A program made the translations under genes and the position numbers. Source: CAIMUX01 sp964473865 (lineage in GTDB: Bacteria; Eisenbacteria; RBG-16-71-46; CAIMUX01). From it: a stretch of 64,000 nucleotides of DNA. This document shows positions 7,816-17,200 of this stretch, piece by piece. Within the stretch, counting starts at the first letter, position 1. Every line of letters begins with the position of its first letter. Below the pieces are notes generated by a model. That model was given only the letters and a program-made list of their open reading frames with translations, was not told the DNA's origin and ran no database searches. The DNA lies in contig CAYYQN010000008.1 of the NCBI GenBank assembly GCA_964473865.1, positions 62,001 through 126,000 of the forward strand, given 5' to 3'.

Positions 7816-9774
7816 ATGCAGGACAACGAGATCGCCCAGGCCGCCGAAGACCTCGCCCCCGACGCGGCCCGGCTGTACCGGATTCGCCACTCCCTGGCGC
7901 ACGTTCTTGCCCAGGCCGTGATGGAGCTCCAGCCGGGCACGAAGCTCGGCTTCGGCCCTCCGATCGAGAACGGTTTCTACTACGACTTCGATCTGCCGGA
8001 ACCGATCACCGCCGAGGATCTGCCGAAGCTGGAGAAGGCGATGCGCCGGATCATCCAGGCGAAGCAGACGTTTGTCCGCACGGAGCTGTCGCCCGCGGAG
8101 GCGGTTCGCAAGGTGGCAGCGTTGAACCAGCCGTTCAAGGACGAGGCGGTCCGGGAACTGGGCGCCAAGGGCGTCCCGGTCGTCTCCTTCTACGAGAATG
8201 GTCCGTTCATCGACATGTGCGAGGGTCCGCACTGCGATTCGACGGGCGATCTCCCCCCGGACGGGTTCAAGCTCGACGCGATCGCCGGGGCCTACTGGAA
8301 GGGGAGCGAGAAGAACCCGATGCTGACCCGCATCTACGGGCTCGCATTCCCGAAGCGCGCCGAGCTGGACGCCTACCTCGCCATGCGCAAGCTGGCCCAG
8401 GAACGCGACCACAAGAAGCTCGGCCGGGAGCTGGATCTCTTCCACGTCGAGGACGAGATCGGCAAGGGGCTGATCCTCTGGCTGCCCAAGGGAACCGTTC
8501 TGCGCGACTCGATCGAGGACCTCATGAAGGAGACCGAGTTCCGCTACGGGTACCAGCGGGTGGCGACGCCGCATATCGCGCGGCAGGAGCTCTACTACCG
8601 CAGCGGGCACCTCCCCTACTTCAAGGAGAGCATGTTCCCGCCGCTCGTGCTGGAGGAGCACTCCCCGGCGGGCGAGGCCGCGGGCGAGGCGTCGCCGTCC
8701 GACGGCGCGGACCTCTCGGGACCGGCCAGCGAGGGAACGGCGGCTGCGGGCGCGGCGCCGGTGACCGGAACGCCGGGACCGGGCGCGAGTGATGGCAAGA
8801 GGCAGGAGGTCTTCTATCTCAAGCCGATGAACTGCCCGCACCACCACATGATCTACCGGGCTCGGCCCCGCTCGTACCGTGACCTGCCGCTGCGGTTGGC
8901 CGAGTACGGCACCTGCTATCGCTTCGAGCAGTCGGGCGAGCTTTCGGGTCTCCTGCGGGTGCGCTGCTTCTCCATGAATGACGCGCACCTCTACTGCGCG
9001 CCGGAGCAGCTCAAGGCGGAGATCGTCTCGCTCCTCACCATGTACCGCGAGCTGTACACGCTCTTCGAGTACGACCGCTACTCGCTGCGGCTGTCGCTGC
9101 ACGACCCGGCCCGCACCGAGAAGTACGCGGGCGGAGAAGAGAGCTGGGCCCGGGCCGAGGCGATTCTGCGCGGGACGCTCGATGAACTCGGCATGAAGTA
9201 CTACGTCGGGATGGACGAGGCGGCGTTCTACGGCCCCAAGATCGACATCCAGTTCCGAAATCTACTCGGGCGGGAGGAAACCGTCTCGACCATCCAGGTC
9301 GACTTCATGGCCGCGCAGAAGTTCGAACTGCGATACATCGACGAGCACGGGGCGGAGGTGCCGCCGGTGGTGATCCACCGCGCCCCGCTTTCCACGCACG
9401 AGCGGATCATGGCCTACCTGATCGAGCACTACGGCGGCGCCTTTCCCACCTGGATGGCGCCGGTGCAGGTGCGGATCATCCCGATCGCCGACGACCTGCT
9501 GCCGCAGTGTGTCGCGATGCGGGACGCGCTGCGCGCCGACCGGGTCCGGGCCGAGATCGACGAGTCGACCCACTCCTTCAACAAGAAGATCCGCAACGGG
9601 AGCACCGAGAAGATCCCGATCCTGCTGGTGATCGGCCGCAAGGAGGCCGAGGAGGGCACCGTCACGGTCCGGCGCTACAAGATCGCGCGTCAGGAGACGA
9701 TCCCGTTTGCGCAGTTCCACGCCGCAGTGGTGGAAGAGATCCGCGCGCGCCGGCACGTGAAGCCGGAGGAGTAG
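7816..9774 (+). CDS. thrS: Threonyl-tRNA synthetase without TGS domain
   Basis: The enzyme charges tRNA-Thr and edits mis-charged Ser. The 652-residue protein starts directly in the editing domain (H25-SLA-H29 and C135-EGP-H139, the zinc-site pattern of ThrRS/AlaRS editing). It continues into the class II core: motif 1 near 240-270, LKPMNC with Cys340, motif 2 near RFEQSGELSGLLRVR, and HRAPLSTHERIMAYLIEHYGG in pieces of motif 3. The anticodon-binding domain starts near 555. The usual TGS domain of about 60 residues at the N-terminus is absent. A Gly/Ala/Pro/Ser-rich linker (about 277-330) interrupts the catalytic domain before the LKPMNC strand. ATG 7816 is favoured: GGGAG is 6 nt upstream. 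A gap follows the stop by 6 bp. Confidence 0.95.
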   Translation: MQDNEIAQAAEDLAPDAARLYRIRHSLAHVLAQAVMELQPGTKLGFGPPIENGFYYDFDLPEPITAEDLPKLEKAMRRIIQAKQTFVRTELSPAEAVRKVAALNQPFKDEAVRELGAKGVPVVSFYENGPFIDMCEGPHCDSTGDLPPDGFKLDAIAGAYWKGSEKNPMLTRIYGLAFPKRAELDAYLAMRKLAQERDHKKLGRELDLFHVEDEIGKGLILWLPKGTVLRDSIEDLMKETEFRYGYQRVATPHIARQELYYRSGHLPYFKESMFPPLVLEEHSPAGEAAGEASPSDGADLSGPASEGTAAAGAAPVTGTPGPGASDGKRQEVFYLKPMNCPHHHMIYRARPRSYRDLPLRLAEYGTCYRFEQSGELSGLLRVRCFSMNDAHLYCAPEQLKAEIVSLLTMYRELYTLFEYDRYSLRLSLHDPARTEKYAGGEESWARAEAILRGTLDELGMKYYVGMDEAAFYGPKIDIQFRNLLGREETVSTIQVDFMAAQKFELRYIDEHGAEVPPVVIHRAPLSTHERIMAYLIEHYGGAFPTWMAPVQVRIIPIADDLLPQCVAMRDALRADRVRAEIDESTHSFNKKIRNGSTEKIPILLVIGRKEAEEGTVTVRRYKIARQETIPFAQFHAAVVEEIRARRHVKPEE

Positions 9775-9780
9775 GACCGG

Positions 9781-9880
9781 NNNNNNNNNNNNNNNNNNNN
9801 NNNNNNNNNNNNNNNNNNNNNNNNNNNNNNNNNNNNNNNNNNNNNNNNNNNNNNNNNNNNNNNNNNNNNNNNNNNNNNNN
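9781..9880. other. Assembly gap of 100 N between thrS and the cupin gene
   Basis: The run is exactly 100 N, directly after thrS. In many bacteria infC and rpmI follow thrS; here the missing sequence hides whatever follows. Confidence 0.98.
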
Positions 9881-10220
9881 ACCAGTCGACGGCCACTACT
9901 GGTTCGTCGCCCACGACCCACGCATCGTGCCCGGCGGTCAGACAGCTCACGTCGCCCGGGCCGAGCTCGAACTCCGAGCCGTCCGCCATCCGGACATGGA
10001 TGCGGCCGGAGATCTGGTACTGGAAGTGCGGCGCCTCACAGAGCGCCGTGCCGGCGATCGGCTTGACGTCGTTCGACCAGCGCCAACCGGGCTCCAGCGT
10101 CATCCTTCCGACCACGCCTCCGTCGATGTTGACGATTTCCATCTTCCCATGCGGGAAGGTGCGCACCTCGTCCGGTTTGTTGAGATGCTTGTACTCGGTT
10201 CGCCTCATGGTTGCCTTCAT
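9881..10220 (-). CDS. Cupin-domain protein, C-terminus lost in gap
   Basis: About 113 residues are visible. They form most of a single cupin barrel: EPGWRWSNDVKP, then CEAPHFQYQISGRIHVRMADG, then FELGPGDVSCLTAGHDAWV, the spacing of cupin motifs 1 and 2 with His and Glu/Gln metal-ligand positions partly changed. Small stand-alone cupins bind metals or sugars and have no single function. The ORF enters the N run at 9880, so the last strand and stop are missing. ATG 10220 or ATG 10208 could start it; the first has GAAAGG about 8 nt upstream. It diverges from the VOC gene. Confidence 0.75.
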
Positions 10221-10706
10221 GGTCTATCCAGCCTTTCTGAACCGGGCAGGCTGCCGGGAAACCCGAGTGAACCCAGTCAATCGCGTTCGAAGCGCCTGCC
10301 GGCTTCTTCTTCCCTTGTCGGACTCAGTGAACCGCCCCCTACCGCCATTCGGTGCCTTCTCCTTGGTGCGTTCGGCGGATCTTCTTGTACATCGCCGCGG
10401 GTCGCAGACGCAGAGATCCGCTCCCGCGGGCGGCCGCATTCATCACAACACACCGCCGCCACCGAATCCATGAAAGATCTCTGCGACGGGCGCTCGCGAG
10501 CTACGGCATGTACAAATGAGAATCACCCCCTCACCGGGGATGCAGAGATCCGTGCGCAGACGAACGAAGGATGACGAGCTGTCCGGTCCGCGGCTATGCT
10601 GGCCGGTTTCTCCACCCCGTCCTCCGGCGGCCGGATCGAGCGCAGGGACAGAGTCGTTCTTGTCCGATCCAGCGGTGCCGGGAGACAACGAATTCGGAGG
10701 CATGAT
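10221..10706. promoter_or_regulatory. Divergent intergenic region with a putative promoter for the VOC gene
   Basis: ATGACG at 10571-10576 and TATGCT at 10595-10600 with 18 bp between them form a plausible promoter, giving a leader of about 100 nt before ATG 10707. I see no gene or stable repeat in the remaining 350 bases. Confidence 0.4.
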
Positions 10707-11474
10707 ATGACCCCGGCGAATCACCCGGCAGGCACCCTCTGCTGGTTCGACTGCGGATCGAAGAACGCAGCGCAATCACGATCCTTCTATACGAAGCTGT
10801 TCGGCTGGAGTGCGGTGGATGCCCCGATGCCGGACGACACCGGTGTCTACACGCTCTTCAAGCTCGCGGGCGAGGACGTGGCGGGGCTCTATGAGCTCCG
10901 CGGGCCGGAGTGCGCGGACATCCCATCTCACTGGATGACCTACGTCTCGGTGCCGGACGTGGACGACGCGGTCCGCCGGGCCCGGACCCTCGGCGGGACG
11001 GTTCGGATGGAGCCCGGCGATGTGCCGGGCGTCGGCCGCATGGCGGTCCTGCAGGACCCCACCGGCGCGGTCTTCGCGGTCGCGCATTTCGACCAGCACC
11101 CCGGCACCCGGGCTCACGGCCCCTTCGGCTGGTCGGAACTCGCGACGCGCGACCCGAACCGCGCGGCGGTGTTCTACTCGGAGCTGCTCGGCTGGGGTGC
11201 GAAGCCGGACCCCAAGCTCGAGTACACCGAGTTCCAGACCGCCGGGCGGTCCGTCGCCGGCATGATGGCGATGAAGGAGGAGCACGGAGAGGCTCCATCC
11301 CACTGGATGCCCTATGTCATGGTGGACGACTGTGACGCGATCGCCCGGAGGGCGACGGAACTGGGCGGGCGCCTGTTCGTGCCGCCTACCGACATTCCGG
11401 GGGTCGGGCGATTCGCGGTGCTGGCCGACCCGGCCGGCGCGGCGCTGGGGACGATCAAGCTGCTGCCGGAATAG
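10707..11474 (+). CDS. Two-domain VOC (glyoxalase/bleomycin-resistance fold) protein
   Basis: The 255-residue protein has two VOC modules in tandem (about 8-125 and 135-254). Each shows the characteristic F-Y-x-x-L-F/L-G-W strand-helix (SRSFYTKLFGW; AAVFYSELLGW) and the closing D-P-x-G-A strand (VLQDPTGAVFAVA; VLADPAGAALGTI). The nearest groups are CFP-30-like or 27-kDa glyoxalase-like proteins of unknown substrate. Ligand residues typical of glyoxalase I are not obvious, so I do not assign a reaction. ATG 10707 has GGAGG 6 nt upstream. It stands alone between the cupin and nifU. Confidence 0.85.
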   Translation: MTPANHPAGTLCWFDCGSKNAAQSRSFYTKLFGWSAVDAPMPDDTGVYTLFKLAGEDVAGLYELRGPECADIPSHWMTYVSVPDVDDAVRRARTLGGTVRMEPGDVPGVGRMAVLQDPTGAVFAVAHFDQHPGTRAHGPFGWSELATRDPNRAAVFYSELLGWGAKPDPKLEYTEFQTAGRSVAGMMAMKEEHGEAPSHWMPYVMVDDCDAIARRATELGGRLFVPPTDIPGVGRFAVLADPAGAALGTIKLLPE

Positions 11475-11632
11475 GAGAATCGACAGCGCCCCAAAGAGAT
11501 GGATCGCGCCAATCGCGCGACCGACCGGGAGGTACGGCCCGATCCCCGCGTGGCGAGTCCGATCGCCGGTCCGCGGGTCCAGGACCCCGGTCGCCTCGGG
11601 CCGCCCCCACGAGGCCGATCGCAGAACCTCGA

Positions 11633-11662
11633 TTGCCCCGTTCCGAGGCCCGGCGGTATCAT
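11633..11662 (+). promoter_or_regulatory. Putative promoter of nifU-nifS
   Basis: TTGCCC at 11633-11638 and TATCAT at 11657-11662 are separated by 18 bp. The predicted start near 11669 leaves a leader of about 114 nt that contains three 11-bp direct repeats. Confidence 0.5.
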
Positions 11663-11731
11663 GACGGGTCAGCCGCGGGTCCGTCTGACTCGCAGAAAGC
11701 GGCGTGCCATCTGCGGTCTCGCACGGCGGGC

Positions 11732-11763
11732 GGACTCCGGGTGGACTCCGGGTGGACTCCGGG
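11732..11763. repeat. Three 11-bp direct repeats in the nifU leader
   Basis: GGACTCCGGGT occurs at 11732 and 11743, and GGACTCCGGG at 11754, followed by a diverging base. The array ends 19 nt before the nifU start. It could be a slippage product or a binding site. Confidence 0.8.
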
Positions 11764-11782
11764 CGGACGAGGGGAGGGGACG

Positions 11783-12742
11783 ATGGGTTGGGAGTACAGC
11801 GACAAGACCAAACAGCTCTTCATGGACGCGGTCCACGGCAAGCCCGGAACGCACATGGGCGAGATCGAGGATCCGGACGGCTTCGGGGAGCATGGTTCCA
11901 TCGCCTGCGGCGACGCGCTCCGCTTCACCTTCCGCGTGCGGCGCCATCCGACGAACCCGCTGGAAGACGTCATCACCGAGGCGCGGTATCTGACCTTCGG
12001 ATGCACCTCGGCGATCGCGGCCTCGGAAGCGCTCTGCCGCCTGATCGAGGAGGGCGCCTACACGCCGGTCCGGGCGCTGCGGATCACCAACGCCGACATC
12101 GTGAAGTACCTGGAGGGCCTCCCGGAGCAGAAGATCCACTGCTCGGTGATGGGGGCCGAGGCCTTGGAGGCGGCCGTCTTCAACTGGGCGCAGAAGCGGG
12201 GTGTCGACCGCAGCCTCCTCGGGCTGGACGATCGCGCCGACGAGAAGGAAGAGGGGCGGATCGTCTGCAACTGTTTCTCCCTCACCGAACCGTACATCAA
12301 GCGGAAGATCCGGGAGCTGGGCCTCAAGACCATCCCGGAGATCACCGGCGCGATCAAGGCCGGCGGCGCCTGCATGTCGTGCCACCACGTGCCGGGCGGC
12401 CTGCAGGACCTCCTCGACGACGTGTGGGGCCGCCAGCCCACGCGGCTCAAGACAAAGTCCGAGCAACCGGTTCCCCGCGAGGGCGCCGCAAGCCCGCCCG
12501 ATTCCCTTTCGCCCTTCCAGTTCGCCAAGCGCGTGGAGCGGACGATAGATGAGTATGTCCGGCCGATGCTGCAGCGCGACGGCGGGGACCTGGAACTGGT
12601 CGACATCAAGGACACCCTGGTCTATTGCCGGCTGATCGGGGCCTGCGCCGGGTGCGCGGGCGCCGGCTTCACCATGAAACTCACGGTGGAACAGGTCCTG
12701 AAGGATACCGTCGACCCGAGAATCCGCGTGATCAGCGTGTAG
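11783..12742 (+). CDS. nifU: Full-length NifU Fe-S cluster scaffold
   Basis: The 319-residue protein has the three NifU modules in order. The IscU-like scaffold has Cys42, Cys74 and Cys120, with Asp44 in the ACGD motif. The central BFD-like [2Fe-2S] domain has Cys162, Cys164, Cys197 and Cys200. The C-terminal Nfu domain has CAGC at 288-291. NifU assembles clusters from sulfur supplied by NifS. GGGGAGGGG lies 2 nt or more before ATG 11783; a longer frame from 11633 is rejected because of this site and the homology boundary. nifS follows 151 bp downstream. No nitrogenase genes are visible, so a housekeeping role, as in some non-diazotrophs, is likely. Confidence 0.95.
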   Translation: MGWEYSDKTKQLFMDAVHGKPGTHMGEIEDPDGFGEHGSIACGDALRFTFRVRRHPTNPLEDVITEARYLTFGCTSAIAASEALCRLIEEGAYTPVRALRITNADIVKYLEGLPEQKIHCSVMGAEALEAAVFNWAQKRGVDRSLLGLDDRADEKEEGRIVCNCFSLTEPYIKRKIRELGLKTIPEITGAIKAGGACMSCHHVPGGLQDLLDDVWGRQPTRLKTKSEQPVPREGAASPPDSLSPFQFAKRVERTIDEYVRPMLQRDGGDLELVDIKDTLVYCRLIGACAGCAGAGFTMKLTVEQVLKDTVDPRIRVISV

Positions 12743-12893
12743 GCACGCCCCGGGCGCGGCGCCCGACCGGCTGGCCCGGGGTGCGCCCGCGCGGCAGACC
12801 CGGGCCGGGGATGCCGTCGCCGGATCCGAATCGCGCGCCCCCGGCGGCACCTCGAGTCCTCCCGTCATCTCCGCCAGACGGACAAGGAGCACC

Positions 12894-14138
12894 ATGAACG
12901 AATCCCCCACCATCTATCTGGACAACAACGCCACCACCGCGGTCGCGCCGGAAGTCCTGGAAGCGATGCTGCCGTTCTTGACCGACGAGTACTTCAACCC
13001 GAGCTCGGTGTACGAGCGGGCGAGACCGGCGGCGCGCGCGCTGCGACAAGCCCGGGAGACGGTGGCGGAGTTTCTGGGCGGAGTCGCTCCCGAAGAGATC
13101 CTCTTCACTTCGTGCGCCACCGAAAGTGTGAATGCCGCGATCTACGGCGCCATCCGCGCCAACCCAGAGCGGCGGCACCTGGTCACGACCGGCGTGGAAC
13201 ACCCGGCGGTGTACGAGGTGGCGAAGGACCTGGCCCGCGGGGGATTCCTGGTCGACTTCCTGCCGGTGGACCGCGCGGGACGCTGTGACGCGAGGCTGCT
13301 AGCGCGCGCGCTGCGCCCCGGCGAAACCCTCCTGGTGGCCGTCATGCACGCCAACAACGAGACCGGGGTGGTCTTTTCGGTCGCGGAGCTGGCTCGGCTG
13401 ACCAAGGAGACCGACCCGGCGATCCTGTTTTTGACCGACGCCACCCAGACCGCGGGCAAGCTGGCGCTCGATCTGAACGGCGCGCTTCGAGAGGTCGACC
13501 TGCTCGCCTTCTCCGGCCACAAGCTGCATGCCCCGAAGGGGGTCGGCGCCCTGTTCGCGCGGCGGGGCACGCCGGTGCGACCGTTCCTCGTGGGCGGACA
13601 CCAGGAATCGGGACGGCGCGCCGGCACCGAGAACGTCCCCTACATCGTGGGCCTGGCTCGCGCCTGCCGGCTGGCCGGGGAAGATCACGATCGAATCGAA
13701 ACGAGAATCCGCGCCTTGCGTGATCGGCTCGAGTCGGGGCTGCGCGCCGCCATCCCCTGCCTGGAGGTGAACGGCGAAGGGGCGCCGCGGCTGCCCAATA
13801 CCCTCAACGTCTCGGCACACTTCATTGAAGGCGAGGGGATGCTGTATCAGCTCAACGAGCACGGCATCTGCGCGTCGAGCGGCTCGGCCTGCACTTCCGG
13901 ATCGCTCGAGCCATCACATGTCTTGCGGGCGATGGGGGTGCCCTTCACGGCCATGCACGGGTCGATCCGCTTCTCGCTCGGTCGCTATAACACGGAGGCT
14001 GAGATCGAGCACGTGCTCGAGGTGTTCCCGGGGATCGTCCGGGCGCTGCGGCGGCTGTCACCCTACTGGGACCCGGCGGGTAACCGGCCCCGGCCGGAGG
14101 CGGAAGCGATGATGCAGGCCCCGCCGGCAGGTCCATAG
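12894..14138 (+). CDS. nifS: Cysteine desulfurase NifS
   Basis: This PLP enzyme takes sulfur from cysteine and passes it to NifU. The 414-residue protein has the class V aminotransferase fold: YLDNNATT at the N-terminus, HANNETG at 152-158, PLP lysine K210 in SGHKLHAPKG, GRRAGTENV at 240-248, and the mobile-loop persulfide Cys333 in SSGSACTSGS. The long loop and S-S-G-S-A-C pattern match group I (NifS/IscS). AAGGAG lies 4 nt before ATG 12894. The C-terminal 30 residues are a Pro-rich extension. It converges on the hybrid kinase gene. Confidence 0.95.
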   Translation: MNESPTIYLDNNATTAVAPEVLEAMLPFLTDEYFNPSSVYERARPAARALRQARETVAEFLGGVAPEEILFTSCATESVNAAIYGAIRANPERRHLVTTGVEHPAVYEVAKDLARGGFLVDFLPVDRAGRCDARLLARALRPGETLLVAVMHANNETGVVFSVAELARLTKETDPAILFLTDATQTAGKLALDLNGALREVDLLAFSGHKLHAPKGVGALFARRGTPVRPFLVGGHQESGRRAGTENVPYIVGLARACRLAGEDHDRIETRIRALRDRLESGLRAAIPCLEVNGEGAPRLPNTLNVSAHFIEGEGMLYQLNEHGICASSGSACTSGSLEPSHVLRAMGVPFTAMHGSIRFSLGRYNTEAEIEHVLEVFPGIVRALRRLSPYWDPAGNRPRPEAEAMMQAPPAGP

Positions 14139-14279
14139 CCGACCGCAGAGTGACATGGCCCGGCGCACCGGCGGGCGCCGGCGCCCGATTCCCGGCGTGA
14201 TGAATCCCCGTAGCGGCGGCGCTTCGCGCCGGCCGAGCCACGGGAAGCTCCAGCGGGGCCCGTCGGACCAGCCCTTTTC

Positions 14280-17200
14280 TCAGGCCGCCATGTCGCCGTA
14301 TTGCCCCAGGACAAAGCCGGCGAGATCATCGAACCGGCTTCGGATCTGGGCCACCCACGGACCGCCTTCCTGGATGCGACCCTCTTTGCAGGTCTCCTCG
14401 AGAAAGCGGCTGGCTTCCGCGAGCGGGCCCGCGCCGATCGATCCGGAGGCGCCCTTCAGCGTATGCGCCGCCCGCAGGGCCGCCGGGGTGTCCCCCGCGG
14501 CCACGGCCTGCGCGGCATTCTCGACCAGGACCGGCGCCGTGCGCAGGAACTCGGCGAGCAGCTCCTTCTCGAACTCGGTGTCCCCGCCCGAGACTTCCGC
14601 CAGGCGCTCCAGCTGCAGCGGGGGGGGGGCGGTGTTCCGATCCATCGTCGGTTCCTCCTTACGTGGCCGAATCCAGGTGGCGAGAGCTTGGTTGAGCTCG
14701 TTTGTCCGAACCGGCTTGCCCAGGTGTTCGTTCATGCCTGCGGCCAGGCACCGGGCCCGATCCTCCGGAAGCGCATTCGCGGTCAGGGCCACGATCGGAG
14801 TCATCGCGTTCGGGCCGGCGGTGCCGGCGCGGATGGCGGTCGTGGCCTGATATCCGTCCATTCCCGGCATCTGTATGTCCATGAGAACGAGGTCGAAGGC
14901 GTGCTCGCCGCAGCGCTCCACCGCCACCTCGCCCCCGTCGGCCTCCTCCACCCGGCCGCCGGCCTTCTCGATCATCCGGCGCACCACCCGGCGGTTCACG
15001 GCGTTGTCATCAACGATGAGGACTTCGAACCCGGCGGGTGGCAGGGTGAGGTTCGGGGCGGCGGCGGCGAGGCTCGCCCGCCTCACGACGTGGACGGGCG
15101 CGGGAGCGCGGTCCGCTGCGGTTCGGACCGGCGCCGATCCACGGGCTAGATCCTCTTCGAACGCAGGCGAGCCGTGCGGGAGCGATTCCGGCGTGGGCGA
15201 TTCGGCTACCGGTGGATCGAGCGCACGCACATCGGCCTCCGGAGGGGCGCAGATCGGCTCGCGCTCGGTCGGTCCGGCGGCTCCCAGACGAGCGAGCTCC
15301 GCATCGAGGCGGGAACGGCGCACCGGCTTGGCCAGAATCCCGACCACTCCGAACAGGGTAAGGTCCATCCCCCGCGGGGCCTCTCCCGGCCGGCAGAGCA
15401 TCAGAATCGGCACGGGTCTCGCCGCCGGCAGCCGGCGGGTGAGTTCTCCCGCCAACTCCAGTCCGTCTCGATCCGGCAGCCGTCGATCCACAATGCAGAC
15501 GTGAAACCCCGCCCCCGGCGACTCGACGATGTTCAGCGCTTCGCCTGCCGAAGCCGCCTCGCGCACGGCGTGGCCGCCGGCTCGCACCAACGCCGCCACC
15601 GCCGCCCGGCTCCAGTCGCTGTCGTCGACCAGAAGCACCCGGAGCGGGGCCATCGTCGGTGCCGCCGGAACGGCGTCCGCCACTTCTTCCGGCGCCGCCA
15701 GGGCGCGCAGCGGCACGCGAAGCCGGAAGGTGCTTCCCTGGCCCACCGCGCTTTCAGCGGTGAGCGAACCACCCATCAACCCGGCCAGCCGCCGGCTGAT
15801 CGCCAGCCCCAGCCCGGTCCCTCCGAAACGCCGGGTCGTGGATTGATCCGCCTGCATGAACTCATCGAAGACCGCATGGAGCCGATCGGGCGCGATGCCG
15901 ATCCCGGTGTCGCGCACCGTGAAGCAGTACTCCGCCTCTCTCCCGGCTTCACCCGAGCGCGCGACCTCCACGACGATCTCCCCCTGCGCGGTGAACTTGA
16001 CGGCATTGCCCACCAGGTTGGTCAGGATCTGGCGCACACGAGCCGAATCGCCGCACACCTGAGCTGGTAGAGCCGGATCGACCGCCGCAGTGATCTCGAG
16101 GCCCTTCTTCGTCGCGTTCCAGGCCAGGAGTCCCACCACGTCCTCCACCATCTCCCGCAGGGGGAACGGACTGTCGTCAAGGATCATCTTCCCTTCCTCG
16201 ATCTTCGAGAGGTCGAGGATATCGTCGAGGATGTGGAGGAGGTTCTCGGCTCCGCCCTGCAGGATGAGGAGGTGTTCGCGTTGCTCCTCGGTCAGTTCGG
16301 TGTCCAGGAGAAGCCCGGCCATGCCCAGCACCGCGCCCATCGGGGTGCGGATCTCGTGACTCATGGTCGAGAGGAACCGGGACTTCGCGTGCAGGAGCCC
16401 GTCGGCCTCAGCCTTGGCCCGCTGGAGGTCGTGCAGCATCACCTCCTTGCCGCGCAGCGACGCGCCCAATGTGCTCAGGAGGTCGTTGACCGAAGACGCC
16501 AGGCTCGAGAGCTCATCGCGGCCCGTGGTCGTCAGGTTGCGACTGAAATCCCCATGCGCCGCGATCCCCGTCACTTCGCGATGCAGCCGATGCAGTCGAA
16601 AGAGCACCTGCCGCTCCAGCAGCAGCAGGATGAGCAGACCGAAGAGGCAACCGACGCCCAGGGAGGTGTAGAGGAGGACCCGCACCGCGTGGGCCCCTTC
16701 GACCGATGTCCTGGCCGGCAAGTCGGTCCGAAGAATCAGGCGGTCGTCGACAAAGAAGCCGTGGGTCACCCCTTCGCCGGCGACGCGCCCCGCCTCATTG
16801 TCACGCTCCACACGCTCCGCCAGCGTCGGCAGGAGCGCATGTGACCTTCCGCAGGTGGAGTCCGCGTTGGAGGTTGCGGGCGTCTGTACCCGTAGCAGCT
16901 CGTTCCACCGGGCGGCAGCGGACGTCCCCTCGGTCAATCGGCCGACAGAGAGCCGCACGCTCCCCACGGTATCCGCAGCCGCCACCTCGCCGTTCGGGTT
17001 CAGCCAGCGGCCCACGATCAGCGAACCGGCAGCGGGTCCGTTCATCTGGCTGGTAAGGAGCGGGGCCCGCGCCAGCAGCATCACGCCACCGGAGAGCGGC
17101 AACAGCCCCGAATGGACAGACTCGGCGCGCGCCTCCGCGGGATAGGGGGCAATGGCGCGCAGCACCGAGTCGACTCCGGCCGGCAGCGGAGCGCGCGCCG

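Noticed and set aside
14217..14231. Six-bp hairpin CGGCGC-TTC-GCGCCG between nifS and the kinase gene.
   Set aside because: Too short and not followed by T residues; in this GC content such stems are common.
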